Source: Candidatus Dormiibacterota bacterium (lineage in GTDB: Bacteria > Chloroflexota > Dormibacteria > UBA8260). Taken from it: DNA of 11,678 nucleotides. Every line of letters begins with the position of its first letter. The first letter of the stretch is position 1. The notes under the pieces were generated by a model, which saw nothing but the letters and a program-made list of their open reading frames with translations, had not been told where the DNA came from and did not search any database. Of this stretch, positions 1-5,186 are shown piece after piece. The DNA lies in NCBI GenBank assembly GCA_955652455.1, contig CATPBU010000141.1, positions 1-11,678 of the forward strand. The letters run 5' to 3'. The position numbers were made by a program, and so were the translations under genes.

Positions 1-652
1 CGCCGCCGGCGTGTGCCCCGGCGGTGCCCAAGACGGCGAGCATCACGAGTGCGACCGCCGCGATGACCAGGATCCTGGCGGCGGGTGACGCGACCAGGGC
101 GCCGATGATTGGCATTGCCGCGCCGAGCGCGAAACTTGCAGCCGATACCACCGCGGCCTGCGTCGGCCGAGCGCGACCGTGAACCGTGAAGCCGAATTCA
201 TCGCGAAGATGGGCACCCAGGGCGTCCCGCGCGCTGAGTTGTTGGGCCACCTGGGCGGCGAGGCTGGGTTGCAGTCCACGGTTGACGTAGAGCGCCGTCA
301 ATTCGGCGAGCTCGTACACCGGGTCACGATTGTGTTCCTTGATCTCGAGAGCGACGTCGGCGTCCTCCGCATCGCGCTGGGAACTGACCGACACATATTC
401 GCCTGCTGCCATCGACAGCGCGCCGGCCACGAGGCCGGCGATTCCTGCCAGCAATACCAGTCGAACTGGCGCGCTCGTCGCGGCCACGCCGATCATCAAG
501 CTCGCCGTTGCCACGATGCCGTCGTCGGCGCCGAGGACAGCGGCACGCAACCAACCGGCACGCTGGCTGCGGTGCGTCTCTTCCGGGCCCCGAGGTATGG
601 CGGTGTTCAGGAGTTGCGTACCGGGAAGCGTGACGACCGCCGAATCTGTCAC
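1..652 (-). CDS. VIT/CCC1-family iron/manganese transporter (3' end outside window)
   Basis: An integral membrane protein of the VIT1/CCC1 family, which moves Fe2+ or Mn2+ out of the cytosol. About 217 residues are visible; the last membrane segments lie beyond the left edge. The family signature is clear. The first membrane helix reads LRAAVLGADDGIVATASL (residues 35-52), followed by MAAGEYVSVSSQRDAE (81-96). A charged cytoplasmic segment rich in Glu and Asp (about 94-155) corresponds to the metal-binding region, and hydrophobic helices follow from about residue 165. Most relatives have NDG where this protein has DDG. The start is GTG at 652-650, which overlaps the TGA stop of the upstream 84-residue gene (651-649) as GTGA, so translation is probably coupled. 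Metal specificity cannot be read from the sequence. Confidence 0.9.
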   Translation of the reverse strand, partial: MTDSAVVTLPGTQLLNTAIPRGPEETHRSQRAGWLRAAVLGADDGIVATASLMIGVAATSAPVRLVLLAGIAGLVAGALSMAAGEYVSVSSQRDAEDADVALEIKEHNRDPVYELAELTALYVNRGLQPSLAAQVAQQLSARDALGAHLRDEFGFTVHGRARPTQAAVVSAASFALGAAMPIIGALVASPAARILVIAAVALVMLAVLGTAGAHAGG

Positions 653-903
653 TCGTCGAGTGTCAGAAGGGTGTCCGGAGTGACTGCCAGCGCTGCCGCG
701 ATTGTGACCGGGCAGAGCGTCGCCTGGCCCGACACCGAATATCGCCGCTGCCCAGCCCCGGTGTCCGCCGGCCTGAGGGCATAGCCGGCGCAGGGGAGGA
801 TGTCGCCGATGCTGACGCGCGGACAGGACCCGTCTGGGGCCGGCCCGGAGCACCGCTGGACTTCTTCGCCCGACGCCTCGTCGAGAATCAGGAGTGTGTT
901 CAT
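649..903 (-). CDS. 84-residue protein of unknown function, coupled to the VIT transporter
   Basis: I do not recognise a family. The reading frame is supported by its 4-base overlap (GTGA) with the transporter start and by the absence of a better frame opposite. The protein has no membrane segment or signal peptide. It has four cysteines (18, 27, 38, 64) spread through the chain, which would allow metal binding or disulfides but do not form a named motif. Its first and last segments resemble each other (LLILDE at 4-9, LLTLDE at 79-84). Translation begins at ATG 903-901 with no clear Shine-Dalgarno. A TAGCGT hexamer ends 6 bases before the ATG, so a leaderless transcript is possible. The DosR-like dyad at 958-977 lies upstream. 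Co-expression with the transporter is inferred from the overlap. Confidence 0.62.
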   Translation of the reverse strand: MNTLLILDEASGEEVQRCSGPAPDGSCPRVSIGDILPCAGYALRPADTGAGQRRYSVSGQATLCPVTIAAALAVTPDTLLTLDE

Positions 904-933
904 GAGACCACGCTAGGGAGCTGTCGCCCCGCG

Positions 934-939
934 AGATAG
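934..939 (-). promoter_or_regulatory. Candidate -10 element of the transporter operon
   Basis: On the minus strand TATCTC occupies 939-934, which would place transcription start near 927. No -35 hexamer stands 17 bp upstream; that position is covered by the dyad at 958-977. This is the arrangement expected for an activator-dependent promoter. The assignment is an inference, and a second hexamer (TAGCGT) close to the ATG is an alternative. Confidence 0.3.
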
Positions 940-957
940 TGCCGAACGTCAGTAACC

Positions 958-977
958 ACGAGGACCAAGGTCCCACA
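958..977. promoter_or_regulatory. DosR/DevR-like dyad (GGACC-AA-GGTCC)
   Basis: A perfect 5-bp inverted repeat, GGACC at 962-966 and GGTCC at 969-973, forms the core of a 20-bp segment. That segment matches the mycobacterial DosR (DevR) box TTSGGGACTWWAGTCCCSAA at about 13 of 20 positions by my hand alignment, including AGGAC and GTCCC with the correct 4-bp spacing. It lies between divergent genes: about 64 bp from the ATG of the 84-residue gene, and about 82 bp upstream of the predicted start of the 94-residue gene transcript. The outer TT/AA bases are mostly absent, so the match is to the core. Confidence 0.4.
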
Positions 978-1014
978 AACGCTGATCGACCAACGACCAG
1001 CTGAGGCACGTGGT

Positions 1015-1043
1015 TTGACAACCTAGCTGATGCTTGATATACT
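1015..1043 (+). promoter_or_regulatory. Near-consensus housekeeping promoter
   Basis: TTGACA (1015-1020) and TATACT (1038-1043) are separated by exactly 17 bp. This is a full -35 consensus with a 5/6 match to the -10 hexamer, uncommonly strong for a high-GC genome. Predicted transcription start is near 1050, giving a leader of about 50 bases before the ATG at 1101. It reads into the 94-residue gene. Confidence 0.75.
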
Positions 1044-1100
1044 TAGCACGCCTCCCCAGCGAGCCCTAAAACGGGACTCAGAGGCCGCGAGGACAATGCC

Positions 1101-1385
1101 ATGACCGACTACACGGAGTACACCCGCACGGCCAACGCCACTGTGGCGGAGCGCCTTCGACAGACCACGGACATCAAGCTGGCGGCCACCGATGTCCTCA
1201 AGAACTTCACCTCCGTCTTGGTTCCGATGAGCGTTTCCATGCTCCCCAAGTCCGAGGAACTGGTGCCGGCGCTCGACGCCGTGGTGGATCGCTGCTTCGA
1301 CATGGTCGTCAAGTTTGTCGAGTGGCAGTACGACTTCGGGGTCGCCACTCTTGATCAGTTGAGCTCGGCAGCCGCCTCGAGCTGA
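1101..1385 (+). CDS. 94-residue helical protein of unknown function
   Basis: I do not recognise a family. The gene has good start signals: ATG at 1101, a GAGGA ribosome site at 1089-1093 with 7-base spacing, and the strong promoter at 1015-1043. The protein is predicted to be almost entirely helical, with no signal peptide or membrane helix. An N-terminal region rich in Thr and Ala (1-35) leads into a more hydrophobic amphipathic region (36-88) containing FVEWQYDFGVATLDQL (72-87). The overall character, a short alternating amphipathic helix ending in an aromatic-rich segment, recalls phasin-like or surface-binding helical proteins, but that is a resemblance in style only. The strong promoter suggests an abundant protein. 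The gene ends just before a strong hairpin at 1391. Confidence 0.72.
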   Translation: MTDYTEYTRTANATVAERLRQTTDIKLAATDVLKNFTSVLVPMSVSMLPKSEELVPALDAVVDRCFDMVVKFVEWQYDFGVATLDQLSSAAASS

Positions 1386-1390
1386 GCCGC

Positions 1391-1428
1391 GGCCGGGAGC
1401 GCCAGCGCGACGCGGCGCCTTCCCGGCC
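1391..1428. terminator. Bidirectional hairpin terminator between convergent genes
   Basis: GGCCGGGA (1391-1398) pairs with TCCCGGCC (1421-1428). An inner GCGCC (1399-1403) pairs with GGCGC (1414-1418), with a two-base bulge (1419-1420) and a 10-base loop. The 13-bp stem lies between the stop codons of two convergent genes (1385 and 1443). No T-tract follows in either direction, which is common for actinobacterial terminators. Confidence 0.65.
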
Positions 1429-1442
1429 AAACCCTGTGATCG

Positions 1443-1676
1443 CTAGCCGCGGCCCCCAGCGAGCTGGTGGTGCGAGTTCGCGTCGTCGACTCTGTCGGCA
1501 TCTTCGAAGCGTTCCTCGTCCTCAATCGCACCATCAGGGCGACGGCCCTCCGGCGCGAAGCGATGTTCGCTGCGGGCGTCGCGATCGGCGTCCTCGAGCG
1601 ATTCAGTGACGTCTGCGCCGGGGTCGAGATCGGCTTCGCTGCTCGGAGGATACCCTTCGTCGAACGGCCCAGCCAT
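1443..1676 (-). CDS. 77-residue acidic, probably disordered protein
   Basis: No known family is recognised with confidence. The start is ATG 1676-1674, chosen because AAGGAG stands 8 bases upstream on the minus strand. The frame also stays open further upstream, but without start signals. The protein is strongly acidic (many Asp and Glu, few hydrophobic residues) and has no predicted membrane or signal segment. It contains DEGYPPSSEADLDPG near residues 6-20. That N-terminal segment is similar in flavour to short acidic actinobacterial proteins carrying DEGYSPPE-type motifs (for example DUF5709), but the rest does not clearly match. The gene converges on the 94-residue gene across the hairpin at 1391-1428, and is divergent from the gene at 1798. 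Confidence 0.55.
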   Translation of the reverse strand: MAGPFDEGYPPSSEADLDPGADVTESLEDADRDARSEHRFAPEGRRPDGAIEDEERFEDADRVDDANSHHQLAGGRG

Positions 1677-1750
1677 GGTGCTCGCTCCTTCGCGCTGCGG
1701 GCGAGTGCGATGCCCACCTGCGATTCTTACGCCGCGCATGGTGACGTAGG

Positions 1751-1785
1751 ATGATTAGTATTGTGATTATTGTACTCTCATTGAG
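1751..1785. promoter_or_regulatory. AT-rich divergent promoter region
   Basis: This stretch is much richer in A and T than everything around it and lies between divergent genes starting at 1676 (minus) and 1798 (plus). It offers TGTACT (1771-1776) as a -10 for the plus strand, and TACAAT (1774-1769) or TACTAA (1760-1755) for the minus strand. None has a good -35 at 17 bp, so individual elements are uncertain; the regional call is stronger than any hexamer. Confidence 0.4.
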
Positions 1786-1797
1786 CGAGGAAGATGG

Positions 1798-2076
1798 ATG
1801 TCGGAGCCCCAGTACATCGACCTGGTTGTCGGCGGGGAGAGGATCCGGTTGCGGAAGGTGGACGTCCTGCGCGCCGTGCGTAACGGGCCCATGGGAGTCG
1901 TTCGGCAGCACGCCGTCGAGATCGAGAAGCAGCTATACCCGATCAAAGAAGTCTTCGCCCGTGCGACGGGCGTGGACGTGCTTGATTTCAACACGACTCA
2001 GGCCCGCAGTGCCCTACGCCGGCTCGGCTTCGAGGTACGGTCCGTCAGTTCGCTTGGTCATCGGCGCCACTCATGA
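1798..2076 (+). CDS. 92-residue protein of unknown function with a conserved-looking C-terminal motif
   Basis: The start is ATG 1798 with GAGGA at 1787-1791 and 6-base spacing. The N-terminal part (residues 6-28) looks like two strands followed by a helix. The second half carries LYPIKEVFARATGVD (46-60), then FNTTQARSALRRLGFEV (64-80). This YPxKEVF...TG...F.T..AR..LRRLGFEV pattern recurs, as far as I recall, in small actinobacterial proteins and as a domain attached to some McrA/HNH-type restriction proteins. A role in nucleic acid recognition is therefore possible, but it is inference. No catalytic residues are visible. The C-terminal tail is basic (GHRRHS). No partner gene directly adjoins it, and a hairpin-forming dyad follows at 2101-2117. 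Confidence 0.62.
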   Translation: MSEPQYIDLVVGGERIRLRKVDVLRAVRNGPMGVVRQHAVEIEKQLYPIKEVFARATGVDVLDFNTTQARSALRRLGFEVRSVSSLGHRRHS

Positions 2077-2094
2077 GCCGCTACCACGGCGCTG

Positions 2095-2117
2095 TTGACA
2101 CAGTCTGCTTCAGACTG
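2095..2117. promoter_or_regulatory. TTGACA box followed at once by a 7-bp perfect dyad
   Basis: TTGACA (2095-2100) is a consensus -35 hexamer. It is immediately followed by CAGTCTG (2101-2107), CTT, CAGACTG (2111-2117), a perfect 7-bp inverted repeat. No good -10 sits 17 bp away; TAAGCT starting near 2126 is too distant. The element could be an operator ahead of the SRPBCC gene (start 2174) or a hairpin ending the gene at 2076. No T-run follows, which favours an operator slightly. Confidence 0.38.
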
Positions 2118-2173
2118 CTGCGCGGCTAAGCTGAGCGGTACGCATCGGTGATGCCTCTTTCACGGGATGAGCC

Positions 2174-2611
2174 TTGATTCGAGCCGAGTTCACGACCATC
2201 GTCAGTCGACCGTTGGACGAGGTCTTCGCGTACCTCGCCGACTTCAGCAACCTGCCGCAGTACGATCGGTGGGTCTCGAGCATTGAAGCGACGTCCGAGG
2301 GGCCCACCAGGGTGGGGTCGACGTGGCGACACCGGCGCGTCCAGGGGGGCCGGGCCTTCGACGCCACAATCCAGATAGTTGAGTACGACCGCAACCGACG
2401 CCTTGCGATCGTCAGCGGCTCCAACGGATTGGACGTCCGGTCGACCCATTCGTTTGGAGCTGACGGCGACTCATCCACGATGGTCCGTGAGGTGTTAGAG
2501 ATGCATCTGAGCGGCATGGCGCGCCTGCTCGAGCCGATCATCAGACAACAGGTGCCGAAACAAGGTGCCGAAGTGCACGCTCGCTTCAAGGAGATTCTGG
2601 AGGCCAGGTGA
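2174..2611 (+). CDS. SRPBCC-fold (polyketide cyclase/dehydrase-like) protein
   Basis: A 145-residue, single-domain protein of the START/SRPBCC superfamily, whose members hold hydrophobic ligands in a deep cavity between a beta sheet and a long C-terminal helix. The N-terminal signature is clear: a strand ending FTTIVSRPLDEVFAYLADFSNLPQYDRWV (residues 6-34) corresponds to the usual first strand and two helices. Antiparallel strands follow (about 47-112), then a long helix from about 113 to 144. The length is typical of stand-alone members. The start is TTG 2174; an in-frame TGA at 2168-2170 excludes anything upstream, and the ribosome site (GGGA at 2164-2167) is weak. The 3' end overlaps the opposing truncated stress protein by 26 bases. 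The ligand cannot be predicted. Confidence 0.82.
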   Translation: MIRAEFTTIVSRPLDEVFAYLADFSNLPQYDRWVSSIEATSEGPTRVGSTWRHRRVQGGRAFDATIQIVEYDRNRRLAIVSGSNGLDVRSTHSFGADGDSSTMVREVLEMHLSGMARLLEPIIRQQVPKQGAEVHARFKEILEAR

Positions 2612-2948
2612 CTCCGGGCGAGACGTCGTTGCCGAGGAGCGGCGCGTCGATGCAATGGTAGCTACGATCCCGCCGCTGCAACGTGGTGTGCGCGCTCGTG
2701 AGCAGGGTGGCGTGCGCGGCGACGCCGGCCTCGGTCACCTTCGTCACAACGCGTGCAAGCAGGGCGTTGGCATCTTCAGGCGTCTCGAGATCAGGTCCTG
2801 AGCCTGCCTTCGAGATGATCCTGTCGTGCTCGCGGATGTGAACGACCTCGACGTGAGCGCCCATCTTTGACGCGAACCCGATCGCGGTGTCTACCGCCAC
2901 TTTTGACGACGGCGAACCGTCCACTGCAAGCACCATCTTGTCAAACAT
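2586..2948 (-). pseudogene. C-terminally truncated universal stress protein (UspA family)
   Basis: Residues 1-84 are a clear UspA domain start. Strand one and the ATP-site entry MVLAVDGSPSSKVAVDTA occupy 5-22, then AHVEVVHIRE (31-40), and EDANALLARVVTKVTEAGV (58-76) is the usual helix. After ATLLTS (80-85) similarity stops. The remaining 35 residues are unrelated to USPs and the frame ends at 120, against about 140-150 normally. The diagnostic nucleotide-binding G-2x-G-9x-GS/T motif is missing in all frames. A shift to another frame near position 2690 gives a short segment, GGIVATIASTRR, that could be the next USP helix, but it also decays. The start could be ATG 2948 (GAGG about 10 bases upstream) or ATG 2963. 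The 3' end overlaps the SRPBCC gene. It is probably a remnant, though a short protein could still be made. Confidence 0.66.
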
Positions 2949-2963
2949 CTTCGGCGACCTCAT

Positions 2964-3201
2964 TTTTTCGGTGGCCTGGGCACCCTCACGCTCAGGCTCT
3001 CGATACAAGCTTGTGTCGCGGTGACGGTGGGCCAGAGGCGAAGGTCCTAAACGCATCGAAGCCACCCATTGCGACCGGTCCCGGCTCGACTGCAACCCAT
3101 GAGGCGGCACGGCAGTGGTAGGTCCGATGTGCTGCGCCTGCGCTGAGCCCGATTCGTGTCGGCGCACAAGCCGCGGCAACCGAGGCATGATCGGCGGCGA
3201 G
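2964..3201. other. Divergent intergenic region, stress protein remnant / malic enzyme
   Basis: About 240 bases between the minus-strand USP remnant and the malic enzyme. No convincing promoter hexamers are visible on the plus strand. The malic enzyme frame is open back through GTG 3115, but that extension (Cys- and Arg-rich) does not look like the family. On the minus strand a weak DosR-like half-site occurs at 3032-3051; I do not consider it established. Confidence 0.4.
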
Positions 3202-4929
3202 ATGGCAGCCCCCAGACCCGGCACCGCCCGCCAGTACCGTGTTGCTTCCGACGGCAGCCTCGAGACCGCGTCCCGCGGCGTCGCGGTGCTCTCGAATCCG
3301 ATGCTCACCAAGGGTTCGGCGTTCGGTGTCGGAGAGCGCCATGCGCTCGGCCTGATCGGGTTGCTCCCCCCGGCGATCAAGACGCTCGAGGAGCAGATGG
3401 GGCGCGTCTTCGCGCAATACCGCGCCGAGCCCGATGACCTGGCCAAATACACGTACCTCACGGCGCTGCACGACCGCAATGAGGTCCTCTTCTACGCGGT
3501 GCTATCGCGGTATCTGCCAGAGTTGCTCCAGATCATCTACACGCCGACAGTTGGTGACGCAATCGAACGGTACAGCCATGAGTACCAGCGTCCGCGCGGC
3601 GTATACCTCTCGATCGACAATCCCGCTGGCATCGCAGAGGCGCTCATCAACTTCGGCGCCGACCCGGAGGACATCGACCTGATCGTGGCCACCGATGGCG
3701 AGGCCATCCTGGGCATTGGCGATTGGGGCGTTGGTGGAATCGACATCGCGGTCGGCAAGCTCGCGGTATACACGGCTGCGGCCGGGATAAATCCGATGCG
3801 CACGATGCCGGTCATGCTCGACGTCGGCACCAACCGCGAGACGCTGCTCAACGACCCGATGTATCTCGGCTATCGCCACACCCGCATCCGTGGCGATGAC
3901 TACGATGCCTTCATCGACGAATACGTCACCACTGCGACCAGACTGTTCCCGAATGCCATCCTGCATTGGGAGGACCTCGGACTGAGCAATGCCCGGCGCA
4001 TCCTGATGAAGTACCGCAACAGGGTGTGCACCTTCAACGACGACATCCAGGGCACCGGTGCGACTGCGCTTGCGGCAGTGCTCTCCGCCGTGCGGGCATC
4101 CGATGTTCCGCTCCGCGACCAGCGCGTCGTCTTCTATGGACCGGGCACCGCGGGTGTGGGCATCGTCGATCAGGTAAGAGACGCGATGGTCGGCGAGGGC
4201 CTGTCCATGGCCGAGGCGACGGGGCGGTTCTGGTGTGTCGGCCGCCACGGCCTGCTCATTGACACGATGGGCGGCTTGTTGCGCGACTTCCAGGTTCCGA
4301 TCGCCAGGACGGCGGCGGAGGTGGCGGATTGGGAGCGAGGCCACGGCACCCCAGAGGTGGGCTTACTGGAAGTGGTGCGCCGCGTCCGACCCACGATGCT
4401 GATCGGCACGTCCACCATCCCCGGTGCGTTCAATGAGGCGGTGGTGCGAGAGATGGCTGCACATGTGGGCCGTCCAGTGATCTTCGCCATGTCCAACCCC
4501 ACCCACCTCGCTGAGGCCGTCCCGGCCGACCTGCTCGAATGGACGGAGGGCCGGGCGCTGCTCGCCACCGGCAGCCCGTTTGCGCCGGTGACGTACCGGG
4601 GCACGACCTACGTGATCGCTCAGGCGAACAACGCGCTGCTCTTTCCGGGAATTGGCCTGGGAACGATCGTGTCGAGAGCGCGCTCGATCAGCGATGGGAT
4701 GTTCGCCGCAGCCGCCAGGGCGGTTGCCGGCATGGTCGATGTCGGCCCGCTGGGTGGCTCTCTGCTGCCCCAAATCGAGGATCTCCGATCCGTCTCTGCG
4801 ACTGTCGCAGTCGCCGTCGCGCAGGCCGCAGTCGCTGAGGGGCTGGCGGGCGCCAAGCTGGGCGATGTGCAGCAGCAGGTGCACGACGCCATGTGGGAGC
4901 CGGTTTATCGCCCGGTGCGAGCGGTCTAG
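3202..4929 (+). CDS. maeA: NAD-type malic enzyme (oxaloacetate-decarboxylating malate dehydrogenase)
   Basis: Catalyses oxidative decarboxylation of L-malate to pyruvate and CO2, or the reverse. It belongs to the large-subunit class typified by E. coli MaeA/SfcA and M. tuberculosis Mez, and its 575 residues match that class. With ATG 3202 as residue 1, the active-site residues fall at the expected places: Tyr113 in YTPTVG, Lys186 in VGKLAVYTA, metal ligands Glu257-Asp258 (WEDLGLSNA) and Asp281 (FNDDIQGTG). The dinucleotide loop is GPGTAG at 313-318. Other conserved blocks are GDWGVGGI, DVGTN, SNPT and ATGSPFAPV. The start is uncertain among ATG 3202, ATG 3187 and GTG 3115: homology favours 3187 or 3202 because relatives begin shortly before the YRV...RG.AVLSNP segment. 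NAD versus NADP preference is not resolved. It stands alone on the plus strand, facing the lactate-type genes, and its TAG stop begins repeat copy A. Confidence 0.94.
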   Translation: MAAPRPGTARQYRVASDGSLETASRGVAVLSNPMLTKGSAFGVGERHALGLIGLLPPAIKTLEEQMGRVFAQYRAEPDDLAKYTYLTALHDRNEVLFYAVLSRYLPELLQIIYTPTVGDAIERYSHEYQRPRGVYLSIDNPAGIAEALINFGADPEDIDLIVATDGEAILGIGDWGVGGIDIAVGKLAVYTAAAGINPMRTMPVMLDVGTNRETLLNDPMYLGYRHTRIRGDDYDAFIDEYVTTATRLFPNAILHWEDLGLSNARRILMKYRNRVCTFNDDIQGTGATALAAVLSAVRASDVPLRDQRVVFYGPGTAGVGIVDQVRDAMVGEGLSMAEATGRFWCVGRHGLLIDTMGGLLRDFQVPIARTAAEVADWERGHGTPEVGLLEVVRRVRPTMLIGTSTIPGAFNEAVVREMAAHVGRPVIFAMSNPTHLAEAVPADLLEWTEGRALLATGSPFAPVTYRGTTYVIAQANNALLFPGIGLGTIVSRARSISDGMFAAAARAVAGMVDVGPLGGSLLPQIEDLRSVSATVAVAVAQAAVAEGLAGAKLGDVQQQVHDAMWEPVYRPVRAV

Positions 4930-4983
4930 CCCGGCGTCGGGGGCAATTGGCGCAAGAAAGCCACTGACCCGTCATTGAAGTGG
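4927..4983. repeat. 57-bp imperfect direct repeat, copy A
   Basis: Matches 10524-10580 in the same orientation, with about 85% identity by hand alignment (six substitutions and two single-base gaps). The last 20 bases, CTGACCCGTCATTGAAGTGG (4964-4983), are identical. The copy begins with the malic enzyme TAG stop. Its first part can fold as GCCC...GGGC (within 4929-4944), a possible terminator for that gene. The copies bracket the three-gene block 5187-10414/10426. Confidence 0.85.
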
Positions 4984-5186
4984 CGACTTAGCCCCTTCCC
5001 TTCCCGCGCCCTGACCCGATCGCGACTCTCTGCGGCGCGGACCTTCGGGTCGCGGGTTGCCGATTGTGTGCTTCGTGGTGAGGACACGTCACGCGAATGT
5101 CCATTAGCCCTCGACGCGCGGGTGGACTCTGTCCCGAATCCAGTTGTGCTTCTACGTGAATATGCCCTTCGCGGGCTTCGACACCT
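4930..5186. other. Convergent intergenic region, malic enzyme / dehydrogenase
   Basis: About 257 bases between two convergent stop codons. It holds repeat copy A (4927-4983) and a hairpin at 5036-5054. I see no convincing gene here. Short open frames on the plus strand (for example 4975-5286) have no ribosome site and overlap the end of the dehydrogenase. Confidence 0.5.
5036..5054. terminator. Hairpin with UUCG tetraloop
   Basis: GACC (5040-5043), TTCG (5044-5047) and GGTC (5048-5051) form a stem closed by the exceptionally stable C(UUCG)G loop. After one bulged G (5039), CGC (5036-5038) extends pairing with GCG (5052-5054). It lies between convergent genes and could terminate the malic enzyme transcript or, read on the other strand, the dehydrogenase transcript. 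No T-tract follows. Confidence 0.45.

Noticed and set aside
179..784. Plus-strand ORF of 201 codons opposite the VIT transporter
   Set aside because: The minus strand encodes a clear VIT signature with coupling to the upstream gene; the plus-strand product has no recognisable features.
1072..1083. GGGACT half-site in the leader of the 94-residue gene
   Set aside because: The second half of the box is absent; a hexamer of this kind occurs by chance in GC-rich DNA.
2893..2910. Partial reverse match to the 20-base repeat core (CCACTTTTGACGACGG)
   Set aside because: It needs gaps and lies within conserved codons of the stress protein, so chance is sufficient.
3032..3051. Weak DosR-like segment upstream of the stress protein remnant on the minus strand
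   Set aside because: Only one half-site (GGAC with flanking TT) matches and no -10 follows at a suitable distance.
3115..3201. GTG 3115 as start of the malic enzyme, adding 29 residues
   Set aside because: The extension is rich in Cys and Arg, has no resemblance to malic enzyme N-termini, and the family normally begins close to ATG 3187/3202.
5120..5139. Right half of a DosR box (GTCCCGAA) preceded by GGAC
   Set aside because: The two halves are 3 bp apart instead of 4, and the site lies between convergent stop codons where no promoter is expected.
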